From assembly GCF_002575655.3 (NCBI RefSeq), contig NC_053041.3:376013054-376077053 (forward strand): 64,000 bases of DNA, written 5' to 3'. The position numbers and the translations under genes are program-made. The notes beneath the pieces are model-generated. The model was not told the origin of the DNA. It did no database searches and saw nothing but the letters and a program-made list of their open reading frames with translations. This DNA comes from Aegilops tauschii subsp. strangulata. Its lineage: Eukaryota > Streptophyta > Magnoliopsida > Poales > Poaceae. Positions 10,850 through 22,500 of the stretch are shown here, piece by piece; within the stretch, counting starts at the first letter, position 1, and every line of letters starts with the position of its first letter.

Positions 10850-11560
10850 CTAGCGGGCCGGCCCACTGAAAGCCTGTTAACGGCCTGTTCACATATAGCC
10901 CATTTACAGCCCGCTAACTCACAGCCCATTATGGCCTATCCGAATTAGGCCCAGCACTTGCATCTGGGCCATCCAATATGATTCCAACCCATTGTAACTT
11001 CTGGCCCATGACATCTTTCGGCACATATGAGGCCCTATGTAACTCTTGGCCCATTAACGGCCTGGTGACACTGGCCCATAATGAACAGCGTATGGTTTTA
11101 TTCCCATTAACAGCCCATTATTCCATTGGGACCTTTCCAGCCAGTGTGATCTTTCGGCCTTCTAAGGGCCAATTTATTCTTGGGCTCATTTCCAGCATTC
11201 GATTACCTTCGGTCCGTTACTGGCCTGTTTCGCTTGTGGGCCAAATTCAACCTGTGGTTAAAGTCGGCCCGTTTGTGGCCCGTTAATCCATTGGGCTGTT
11301 TTCTTAGCGTCATCAAATATGGCCCGTTTAAGCCTCGTCATACATACCGGCTATTAACGGCCCGTTATGATCGGGCCATAAACAGACAATTTCCACTAGC
11401 CCGTTTACAGCCCATATTGCGGTCCTTTATTGGTCCATGATAGTATGGCCTGGATTCTAACGCCCACACAAGGCCCATTGATCCTACGACTCGTAGGAGG
11501 CCCATTGATCTTACGACCCGTAGGAGGCCCATGGTCACTACATAACGGTCTGTGGTTATT
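10850..11560. repeat. Field of GGCCCATTA / GGCCCGTTA motifs
   Basis: Roughly twenty copies of GGCCCATT, GGCCCGTT or their complements occur in both orientations over 700 bp, spaced about 20-45 bp. The core resembles the plant TCP-binding 'site II' element. It lies between the terminus and the coding part of the truncated CACTA element, where subterminal binding repeats are expected. Confidence 0.6.
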
Positions 11561-11858
11561 ACGGCCTAGTTTTAAAACATATTTTATTATTGCCACTAAG
11601 CAAACCGTGGAAAAAGAACTGCAGTGACTACAACAAAACAAATAAACAAGAAAATAAGGAAATAAATAAGCAAGCAACCTACGCTAGGCTATTACGGCTA
11701 TTACACATGTTACATCCACTGGGCATCAAAGTTTGCCACCAGTGCAAATACAGGGAACAAACAGCATATTACATACATTGGGCATCTAAATTGGCCACCA
11801 GTGCAAATGAACGAGCGGCAGCAAAACAAGTCCATAACTAAAAAAACTTCACAAGAGC

Positions 11859-13430
11859 TCAAGAAATGTTATCCTGGGTATCCACCATACTGGCAATAAG
11901 CTTAGCAAGCTTATTAGCTTTCTCCTGTTTGGCGCTAAAATCCTCCAACGCTTGCTGTTGCACCAGAAAGTATGCATCTGAATTCTCCTGGGACTTCCTC
12001 AGTCCTTCGGCTTCTTATTGCAGCATAGCTGATCGATGTCTTTCAGCTTGTAGTTGAGACTCAAGAAACCGAACTGATTCAGACAGTGAGTTCGAAGAGC
12101 TTGTGCCAGCGGTAGTGGCCAATAACTCGAACACTACATCAAGACAGGACTTTGTGGTTGTCTCACTGTCTTCAAGATAGTTTTCCTTAGCTGTTTTATC
12201 AGCTTTGTTGGAGACCAACAAGGATGTCTCACTATCCTGAACCTTATCTGCATTGCTTCCTTTACCATTGCTTAATAAGGTACTCTTCCCAAATATTATG
12301 CCGGCATTCTAAAAGAAGAAACAAGCGGACACATAACATGTTTAGCATGTAGAATATGAAACTCATTTCGGTAAACCAACTTAGTAGTAAGGTGGACAGG
12401 ATTAAACTACCAAGTCTTCTATTGCCAAGTAGTAAGTACATAATAAAAGCATCAAACAAACATATATCTATGTCCTATGGTCACTGCATTGTCTTGCCAA
12501 ATCAAAATAGAGACACGGTTCAAATCATATCTGTTCAAGACAAAGCAGCATTGAAAGAATACAAGTGTGGGAAACTACATGGCACCACAAGATTTCAGAT
12601 GGGTAACACGGGTATACATGTACAACAACACTATTGGCTCTGTTGTGATGCTAGTAATGTGCATGATATAAGAAGTCAACTATATACACAATTGAAATTT
12701 AAATCAACAGAGCAATTTAGAAGAGCAAACCTGTTAAAGAAACATGTTTAAACATACCTGTTGTGCCATTGGAGTTTCGATTGGATCCTTCAATTTTAAA
12801 ATAAGTTTGTATGAGTAAATACATTGATACAAGAGCAAAGCAATGTGCACCATAGCAATGGAATCTTAAATGAGAATAGTTCTTCTTCAGGTTTAAGCAC
12901 TTCTTCTACGTGAATAGAGTACAGTAAGACGCAGGCATATAGTACTTCAAAATAAAAAATGAGCTCATAGACCTTACCACATTCTTGGTTCGGGACCAGT
13001 ACAGAACAAGGTGTTCCTAGTCATCGTGCCGTAAATGTGTCTCAGGAGAAAGTAAGGGAATTTGATGAGTTTCTTTGCCAGTGAAGTACGTTTTCTTCAG
13101 GTAATTCTGATACTACCACAAAGCATTCTTGAAGATAGCAGAGGTATTAGCACATGTTACCTCATCCTGAGTTTCCAAATCAGTCCTTCTCTATAGAGAA
13201 AATGGGAACATTTGCTATATTTTAACCAGCATGGAGGTAGAATGTTTGGGACAAAGCAAAGTATTTGCCATGAATAACATTACTTACACATGATTCCTGG
13301 ACGAACACCTGCAACTGGCTTTTTTCCTTCATCTTCGGTATAATATTTCTATGATGGGAAGATACGCACATAGGATTTAACAACATCAAATGCGATTGAT
13401 GCTAAACTACGAATGACTGGTTGTGCTTCA
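11859..13430 (-). pseudogene. Decayed plant transposase gene (Transposase_24/TNPA-like), C-terminal exons
   Basis: The best segment (12221 down to 11859, minus) encodes a coiled-coil tail: SESVRFLESQLQAERH, an in-frame stop, then EAEGLRKSQENSDAYFLVQQ and ASMVDTQDNIS before a stop. This resembles the tail of Ptta/En-Spm type plant transposases as I remember them. Further right, short exon-like pieces with splice-like edges can be read at about 12979-13100 (TYFTGKETHQIPLLSPET) and 13370-13500, with stops. The N-terminal domain is missing beyond 13631. Confidence 0.5.
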
Positions 13431-13631
13431 TCCACGAGAATAGGTGTACTAACTGGTGGAGTTGGAGTTCGTCGTGGTAGTACTGGCGCTTTGGGCAATG
13501 GAGCTGCCATACTAACTGCTCTTGTTTCGAAGCTCTGTGCTGGACATGGTGTTGTGTCAACTGGTCTCGGTTACTAACAGCTATGGTTGGGGTTAGATTG
13601 GGTGAAGCTGGTTCTTTGTCCATCGGAGTAG

Positions 13632-13770
13632 CACTGGTACAGTGAGGTGCTATACAAACGGTTTTTAACCCCTTTCCGTGACGACATTTGGAACCGTCGC
13701 CAAGTGAGTCTGGGCGATAGGGAGGTCCTTCCCACACGACCCAGAAACCGTTGGAGATATGCCCTCCTGG
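13632..13770 (+). repeat. CACTGGT terminal inverted repeat, left copy
   Basis: It starts CACTGGTACAGTGAGGTGCT and continues through ACAAACGGTTTTTAACCCC, a block at about 13685-13700 and TCCTTCCCACACGACCCA. The reverse complement of 44330-44459 matches over about 120 bp with few differences. CACTG ends put it near the CACTA superfamily. The flanking triplets differ (TAG on this side, TTG beyond 44459). Confidence 0.75.
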
Positions 13771-13969
13771 CACACACGCTCGACAAAATGAGGTCGTGTG
13801 CGATCGGCGAGCGATCACTACTGCAGGATGCTGCTAACGCGACACTACGATTAGAGACCCTTTGACGAAACTGTGTGCGATGCCATAATCGCAAACGGTG
13901 GTGCAAAAAAACCATCAAAAAGGTGCAAAACGTTTACGATGGAGGATGCATCAAACACGGTTCAGATTT

Positions 13970-14440
13970 TAGTTGCGTGTGCGATGCAGGGCATACGGTT
14001 CAGCTCAATTAACTGTTTGCGATGAGGAGGAACAAAAGAAACGGGCAGCCAGATGAAGGTGTGTGCGATGTACAACATACGGTTCACTCGGATGAACTGT
14101 TTGTGATTAGGCAACACAATGGAAACGGTCAGCCAGATCAAAGATGTGTGCGATATACGGCATGCGGTTCACTCAGATGAACTGTTTGCATTGAGACATG
14201 AGAACAGAAACAGTTCAAATGAACAAGATGTGTGTGATACGAGGCAAACAGGTCTGTAATCAGAAACGTATGCGAAGACCGATAACAACACAAACGATTA
14301 CTGCTAACAAGCCATGTGTGTTGTGAGCAAACGATTGCTGGTATACAATTTTGAGTGATTGATGAAAACATCACCGATGGGTTCCATTGTTTAGTCCGTG
14401 TGCGGTATGACTTTCTTTGTCCACACAACATCTACGCTCT
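13970..14440 (+). repeat. Subterminal tandem array, unit about 84 bp
   Basis: At least four diverged units begin TGTGTGCGATG at about 13978, 14061, 14146 and 14230, each containing ACGGTTCACTCGGATGAACT. Similar units occur at 15660-15880, 29380-29470, 34030-34280 and 43800-44290, marking all of these as parts of the same element type. Confidence 0.75.
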
Positions 14441-14593
14441 ATCTAAAGAGCATCAACATATATAATTAAAAGACAGCATTGCATAACCAAATTAAGCACA
14501 CAATTACACAAGTGACTGCACACATAACATTTCCACACACCAAAGAAAGCAATTACATGCATACTAAAGTAGGAGAAACAAGGATCTAATCAT

Positions 14594-15310
14594 CTACTTA
14601 TTGTTGCGACGACACTTGCCATTGCTCTGCTTCCGGCTGGATCCCTGGCCGTTTTGAGGAAGGAGGCACTTCCTCATGTCAACGATCCGCCTGTACATGT
14701 CGTAGCTAGTGTACGCCTCCTTGGCCGTGTACACGACGTGAGCTTTGTCGAGTTTCTCCATCCAGGCCAAGTGCTAGGCACGCTTGTCCTTGTTGCACGA
14801 ATCCTTCATGTCTCTGTAGTAGGGGTCAATGATGGCCTCGGCGAGGTGAACCAGTGAGTCCTTCTCATGCTCCTTGTTGTCCCAGATCTTGTATTGGCCT
14901 TGGATGTCGACAAGATTCTGGCAGGCGATGCCCGAATTCTCGAGCGCCTTTACATCGTTGGTGATGTCCACCGCAGCGAACATGTAGTGGGGGCTGTTGA
15001 CAAACCTGGCAAAACGCTCGCAAGGCCTTGTGGCCAGGCAGTAGTGGTAGAGAAGGACGTGGTGGCGCACGCACATCTGGGCGACGGCAACCTTGGGACG
15101 AGACCCGGCACGAGCGTGGGTGTACTCGAGGTCAAACCCGACCACCTTGTACTTCTCCGCGGCAAGCAACAGCTCCATGATGTGGATGGAGTGCTCCACC
15201 CAGACCGGGTCGTTGGTGTACACCACCAAGAGGTCCATGAACCTTCTGTGGGTGTCCACCACGGCACACATGGTGAACTGCTGCTCATCGTCGGCAGCCG
15301 CTCAGAGCGC
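14594..15310 (-). pseudogene. DEDD-type 3'-5' exonuclease (WRN-exo-like), broken
   Basis: The main frame (15271 to 14774) carries the RNase D/WRN exonuclease pattern: KVVGFDLEYT (motif I, D-x-E), then VDITNDVKALE (motif II, N-D). After an in-frame TAG at 14774 the frame continues WMEKLDKAHVVYTAKEAYTS (motif III) to a TAG at 14594-14596. In motif III the usual YxxxD aspartate is glutamate. The N-terminus appears frameshifted near 15275, since an upstream ATG opens a different frame. These enzymes remove 3'-terminal nucleotides from nucleic acids; here the stop and the D-to-E change argue against activity. It sits between arrays of the CACTGGT element type. Confidence 0.8.
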
Positions 15311-16199
15311 CATTGGAGCCGCGCAGGATACCCTCTAAGAATTTCTCGTGGTGGGTGTGCTTCTTGCAATGGTGGGGTGCGATCAAAAGGTTGAAGAGAC
15401 ACAAGGGTAGGTTAAATGGCCACTGTAATAAATGGGGGCCGGCCGGCCTGTAATCGTCACGCCGTTCATAGCGGAGGATTCCAGTGCACGCTTGACAACA
15501 CCGCACCGCATGCGTGGGTTCGAAGAGGCGCCAAATGTATTGTCGGTGAGCCTGTTCCCGTGCTACCGCACTGTTTACCGCGCAAGCTTCCCACCCGGCT
15601 AGTTTGGCCACGCGTCCGCTAGAAGAGGGACAAATCATGGGCGTTTATTGGCAGAAAGCCTTGTAAAAACGAAGTGTGTGGAATGACTTCGGTCATAAGT
15701 TTACCCTTGGGTGATGAGGTCAAAGTTACACAGAAGGGTGATGATGGACACTCGAGTGCGATAATTAATTCTGCGCTCTACAGTGCACACGGTGGAAGAA
15801 ACCAACTGTGTGCAATAATGTCGAAGATCACAGTCGAGTTAGCTATACAGATCGTGTGCTGTGAGATTGACAAGGTAAACTGATTCGAGAATGGTTAATA
15901 AAATCTAAGACCATTGCATAAGGTCAAAATAGTGCTAGCAATATACGAGTCTCATACGATGCCATTCCAACGATTGTACCACAAAATCTCGAAATGTTAC
16001 AAGGTTCAAATTCCAGAGTTATATGGCTCAAATTCGAAGATTACAAGGTTCAAACTGATATTAGAAATGAAATTCAGCTCATCAGCTGCAAACGCTCGCG
16101 CTGATCCGCTGAACATGGATAGTAGAGAGGTTCAAACTAATACCACCGCTTCTAAGTCTGGCTTCAAAACCTCACAATTTTTGCAAAGGGGTCAGCCAC
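15311..16199. other. Region between exonuclease pseudogene and F-box gene
   Basis: 15311-15640 is the 5' flank of the exonuclease pseudogene. 15660-15890 holds degenerate TGTGTGCGAT/ACGGT-type repeats of the flanking element. 15900-16199 is presumably the 3' untranslated region of the F-box gene. I see no independent gene. Confidence 0.5.
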
Positions 16200-16526
16200 T
16201 CAGAAGTCATGTATGGTGTTGACACGATGACTTCCAATTACTCTGTCATCTGAAGTTCCAAATTGAAATTCAGCATTTTTGGAGCCTACTCCATTCTGCC
16301 ACAGGCGCCAGCGCTGATCAACAAACCATTCATTTTTGCGAAATAAATGTAGGGCAAACCTCATTTCCTTCAGCACCCTTGCTCTGAGAACAAAGAACAT
16401 GGCGAATATAATCTTTGGTAAGGTCCCTCGGTAGGAGTTCAAAGTAATTTCTGAGAGATGCGGATCTAGGCATTCGACGTGATTGTTATATTGTATCACA
16501 TTATCCACCACTGGGCCTAATCTTAT
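16200..16526 (-). CDS. Last exon, FBD module, stranded beyond the Copia insertion
   Basis: The acceptor TTCTTCTTTTGTAG ends at 16527. The exon is 327 bp in phase 0 and ends with TGA at 16200-16202. It encodes the ECLDPHLSEITLNSYRG signature, then FVLRARVLKEMRFAL, the usual FBD end. It continues the reading frame of the exon at 26890-27024 exactly. Taken alone it would look like an orphan fragment. Confidence 0.85.
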   Translation of the reverse strand: MRLGPVVDNVIQYNNHVECLDPHLSEITLNSYRGTLPKIIFAMFFVLRARVLKEMRFALHLFRKNEWFVDQRWRLWQNGVGSKNAEFQFGTSDDRVIGSHRVNTIHDF

Positions 16527-19500
16527 CTACAAAAGAAGAAAACGTGTTAGTGCCTACATGCAGTTTTGAACATTACTACAGGCCTAGCTATTTGGTTTAC
16601 AGGATTTGTAAAATGCACTAACATGCCATCTTCGATCTGACATGATGAACATGGGCATTTGTTTACTGAAAGATCGTGGATGTCGCCTAGAGGGGGGGGT
16701 GAATAGGCGCTTTAAAATAATTACGGTTGAGGCTTGAACAAATGCGGAATAAACCTAGTGGTTAATTTGTCAAGCACAAAACCTACAACAACTAGGCTCA
16801 CCTATGTGCACCAACAACTTATGCTAAGCAAGAAAAACTACTTAGGTGATAGCAAGATATATGACAAGAAACAATATGGCTATCACAAAGTAAAGTGCAT
16901 AAGTAAAGGGCTCGGGTAAGAGATAACCGAGGCACGCTGAGACGACGATGTATCCCGAAGTTCACACCCTTGCGGATGCTAATCACCGTTTGGAGCGGTG
17001 TGGAGGCACAATGCTCCCCAAGAATCCACTAGGGCCACCGTAATCTCCTCACGCCCTCACATAATGCAAGATGCCGTGATTCCACTAAGGGACCCGTGAG
17101 AACCCTTCCTCGGATAAGACCGGTAAAACCTCCAACATCGAAAACATCATAGAAGATGCATGCAAACTCCGTTTTCGATGAACTCAAGCTTGTCATCAAG
17201 ATGACCATAAGCTCTAAGACTCACAAAGAGAACCAAACAAGAACCAACAAACATGATGCAAGGATGCAATGGTTTGAGCTCTCGACGAACGATATGATCA
17301 AGCTACTCACTTAAGAGCCCCCCTTGATAGTACGGCTATCGATCCTATAACCCGGTCTCCCAACTACCACCATGAGACCGGTAAAATAGAAAACCTATCA
17401 AGGGCAAACCTTTGCCTTGCACATGGTCCACTTGAGCTAGATGATGACGATCTTGACTCCCTCAAGTTGGACCACCTTTCTTGATTGCGTTGGCTCGATG
17501 AAGACTAGATGATTACTCCCCCATAGTCTACTATGGGTGAGCCACTCTTCACCACATCTTCAAAAGTCCATTGTCACCACAATGGATGGCAAGCTTCAAG
17601 CACTTGATCTCTTCGTGATGCTCCACTTGAACTTGCACACGGCAATCTTGATGACGATCACCACTTGATGTCATCCTCTCCATGGGTTGAGTGATATCTT
17701 CCTCTTGACGCAAGCCCATGAACACGTACCTAACCCCACATAGAACTCTCACATAGACCATGGGTTAGTACACAAAGCACAATGGACAATGCTTACCATA
17801 CCATGGGATCACTTGATCCCTCTCGGTACATCTTCTACGCTTTGTGAGTTGATCAACTTGATTCACTCTTGACTTAGTCTTGATCAACCTAGAATCTTTC
17901 CAACTCTCTTCATTTGGATGATGTCTTGAAGGTAAACATGAATGATCACACAATCTTCTTCTTTAAGACATGCTTGCAATAAGCTCAACTCTCACATGAC
18001 CAATCTTTGGATAATTCCTTAATAGCACCTTGGTCAACACAAACTCTCCTTGAAACCAACACATGTACTCCAAGAAAAGCCTATGGAAAAAACCTTCAAA
18101 TATAACTCAAGGCAACCATTAGTCCATAGAGATTGTCGTCAATTACCAAAACCAAACATGGGGGCACCACATGTTCTTTCAATCTCCCCCATTTTGGTAA
18201 TTGATGACAATCACTTTCAAGAGAGTTTATATAAGGAATTATGCATCACCATGCAATGCAACAACCAATGATGCATGAGTAAGAGATGCAAATGCTTAGG
18301 AACAAAACCAAAGCAAGAGGAGAGAATTCTCTAAACTTCTCCACAAAACTCTCTGAAACTTCTCCCCCATTGGCATCGATTGCCAAAATGGGAGAAAAGC
18401 TTAGAAGGCCAATATAAATTGTGTTCCTCCATAATTTGTGTATTTCTCAACAAGAGAGTGGAATGCAATACAAAAGTTTGACGGTAAATACTAGGAGGAA
18501 AACAAACTATATTTAGGCCCAAAGTTTACAAAAGAAAGATATGCCACAAAGACATAAGAAAGAGAGAAACAAGCAATCAAAAGATACCAATTGAAGCAAG
18601 CAATCAATGGATATCAATTGAGCCAACTAGACCAATGATCCTACGTGCCACATGAATGAAATAAATTATGATATGAGCAAAGGAGTGTTCTAGAGAAACT
18701 AGAGAAGCTCCCCATGATTTGTGCACAATTTAGTTTTGTAACTGGATACAACGAGCACAAAATAGGATCGTCACTCCCCCAAGATCAATAGAACCTCACG
18801 ACAAGTGCAAGAGAGCAACAGAGTGTTCTAAAGACACTAGTGAAGCTCTCCATGATTTGTGCACTTCTTACAATATTTGCATTAGGATACCGAGTGCACA
18901 AAATAGGATCATCACTCCCCGAAAATCAATAGAAACTCACAACAAGTGCAAGTGAGCATATAGGAAACAAAGCCTAGCACTTGCAACAAACAAATGGTTG
19001 AGCAACATATAAAAGAGGCAACTTAAGAGTAGGCTCAACCAAAATGATGTGTGTGAGTCATGGCAAAGCACTTGAGAAGACTAATGTACGAATGAGCATT
19101 AAGCATCAACATAGTCTTGGATAGTGGAGATACAAGGTGCATGACATGTCCTCCCCACACACACCAAGCAAAAGGGTTCACAAGCACACTAAAAATTCAA
19201 AATGAATAACCAACACTTGTGACAACCCATGGTGAAGATAGAAGATGAAAGCCTCATCAAGACGAGGGATACCAATTAAGATGGCAAAAGCCTCGTAGAG
19301 ATAAGCATGAGGAAAATAATCTTCACCCCACAGGAGTGCATCAAGATGCAACGAGATAAGACATGCACTCAAGGCAAAAGCTTTCACGGAGCCACCAAAG
19401 AAATAACGAGAAAGACAAGGTGGACGTGAAAGCAAGGATATCATCTAGATATGTAATTTCTCTCAAGTGTATAAGGTTCTAGGTAGACGAGATCATGATG

Positions 19501-22500
19501 ATATATATCTACAAAGAAGGATGTACACCCGAAATAGTTACAACACGAAGCAACAAGATATCCAAAAGGAAGTCATAGATATACCAATAAGATATTTGCT
19601 TGGAAGCATAGCACATGGCTAGATATGGTCTTATTGTACATAAATGAATTCCTACCACACAACCATCAAAGACATCACAACTAGCAACAAGAGATCATTG
19701 TTGGGATGCTTTGAGAAAGGAAACAAGTATCACAAGAGAGAATGAATAACATGCCATGATACAACCTACACAAGGTTGATGCAAGAAATGTGTGCATGAA
19801 GTATATGAAGATACTTGTTACCGAGTTAACATTGGAAGGATGTAGTAGATACCAATTGAAGGTACAAAGTAGTTCATTGATCATCCTAGCTTGACTCCAA
19901 AAAGCACATGGTGACAACACCTTCCTTGTGAGTGAGCCGAGCATCCAATGCATCTCCAATTGTTCCTAGAACAACAACACAAACAAAATGGTACCCAAAC
20001 TCCTTGGGACCAAAGAGTTAGAAACACCAACAATACATAGGAAAAACTCCACATAAATATGTGCATATAGATATGGAAATGAAATTCATGCACATCTCAT
20101 CCAATTTCAGACTTGGTGGAGTTTCTCCTATATATTGGGTCAAAGAGAGAAAGCATGCCACGGAAACTACATGAAGTTAATATGCATGCTCAAGACTTTC
20201 AAGAACCGATACCAAAATACAAGGAAATACCAAGTGAAAAGAATACCAGATGGAGAAATCATCACTTGGAAGATATCATTAAAAGATACATCAAGGAATG
20301 AGATATCCATTGGAACCCACAAAATGATATCAAACTCCCAAAAGAGAGGATGGTTCCAAACAAACCAAGCTCTCTACAAAGTTTCATGATGGCACAAGTA
20401 CCAAAAAGAAACGGCTTGCCGTCCACCAACACACACTTAAAATGGATCACAAGTTTAGTGTTTTATAGAAAATAGGATAGCTCCCCCACGAGTTGCGCAT
20501 TATAGAGAATTTGCATTTGAATACAAAATGCACAAGATAGGATCACCACGTTCACTATATCAAGGAAAACACTAGACAAGATCAAGAAAACAACAAGATC
20601 CTCAAGTGGCACGGAAGGCAATGGGAGTTGACACAAACTTGGCAAGAGATAAGGCAAATAAAAAGCAAACGCCAATGTGAAGATGATCAATAATTTCTAC
20701 CACACATAAGTGAGTACCAATTGTCAAAAGACAAGAAGTATTTGGAAATAATTCCCGGTGGTAGATAGCAAGGATATCCGACATCATCTTCACACGAAAC
20801 ACAAGCAAATTGCAACTTGTAGAGCTAACATGCCACGTAGGAACAAGATAATTTACAATATCAATTCTAGGTGACAATACCTCAAATGTACACATTTTCT
20901 AGGCTAGTAATATACATAGCATATTACTCCCCCATAATGTGATACCAATTAAAGAAAACTTAACAAGAGGCAAAAAGAGGATCCAACAAGAGATAATTAA
21001 TGGACTATTTAGAATTTGAATTTCTCATGAGAAGACATACCACATAGTGACTAGATAAGCTTGCAATATCAATACTAGGTGGTATTCCTCATGTAAACAC
21101 ATTTATGGGACCGTGAGGTGCACAAAGCACATCACTCCCCCAAAATGGGATGTTCCATTAATCTCTCACAAGAGCCAACTAACATACAAACAAGATGCGC
21201 AAAGGCTCAACGCACTACACACACGTACATGATGTGCAAACCAACACACACATACTTGATTACTCAAGATAAGCAAATTGGAGGCACAACATATACAACC
21301 ACATGCAAGGAACAAAACCAAAACATGCAAAGGGGCAAGTAACTTTTGATGTAAACAATTTAAGTACAAGTTACCGGAAGGAGGCACATTGGATCTAGAA
21401 TAGAAACTTGATAACCCAATTGACTTGGCTTGAGACAATAAGAATGATGAAGTGCCCTTAAATCTTCATAATGTAGCCAAGTCTCCAATGCCCTCCAACA
21501 ACACCTATTGATCAAGTTTGAGCTAGTTGGTCCCCAACCAAGTTGGGTCCTAAGAGGTTAGTCACAATAGGCTTGGCTACCCAGATGGTTCTTTTCTTGA
21601 CACCACTTTGAGCACCAACAAATTTGGCAAACACATGGCCAACATTATCCTTCAAAAGAGAATAGATATCATCAATAATAATTGGGTTGGATAAGTTACC
21701 ACTAGTGCATGAAGAGGCGAGGTGACCTTTCTCATGACATAAGTAGCAACGTCTACTCTTTACTTTATTCTCACTTGATTTCTCAACTTGAGAAGCATTA
21801 GCTTGAGGATTCTTGGGAAGAGGACTTTCTTCAACTTGTGGTTGAGCATGAGATCGAACTTGTGGCCGCTTCCCTTGTTGCTTGTCACTAATGGCCTTCT
21901 TCTTCAATGGGCAAGATCTAACATGATGCCCTTCTACTTTGCACTTGAAGCAAACAATCCTGGCCGAATTCTTGACTTGTTCTTGGCCCTTCTTTTTGTT
22001 CATCTTGGACTTCTTCTTCTTGTTGGAGTTGAATCCAAGTCCACCTTTGTCATTGGGGGATTTTTGCACTCTCAAGATGTTGTTGAGTGTAAATTTCCCT
22101 TCATGACTCTTTTCCAAGTCTTTCTTCAAAGAAGTGACTTGGGCCTTGAGCTCTTTGATTTCCTCTACATGGTTAGTCTCAACACAAGCACTAGAGGAAG
22201 TATAAGCTTCATCGTTAGAGCAACAAGGCAAGGAAAGCAATTCATCACAAGATGTACCAACGTTATGCATGGATGAATCGCGAGGACTAGCACAAGGCAA
22301 TATAGCATTTTGACTAAAAGTAGTGCTAGTGTCCACATGAGGCTCACTAGATGTTACCTTAGAAATCATGGCCTCATGAGCTATCTTTAGCACATTATGG
22401 GATACTAGAAGATCATCATGAGAGCTTGAGAGCTTTTCATGGCTTTCTTCCAATTTCCCATAATTGCTAGATAGCAACTCAAGTTGAGCCCGTAGCTCAA

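Larger units (their letters stand above)
10365..13631 (-). mobile_element. Truncated CACTA-type element (CACTAAAAAAAC end)
   Basis: A CACTA terminus at 10365 is followed by the TCATAGTAGGTCACG-type subterminal region, a field of GGCCCATTA-like motifs, then a decayed coiled-coil transposase gene on the minus strand. The element stops abruptly at 13631, where the CACTGGT terminus starts. Flanks: AAA before 10365; no partner end with the same flank is in the window. The end at 52025 is of a similar type but has different neighbours. Confidence 0.6.

Noticed and set aside
14867..15394. Plus-strand frame of 175 residues
   Set aside because: Antisense to the exonuclease pseudogene, whose motifs are clear on the other strand.
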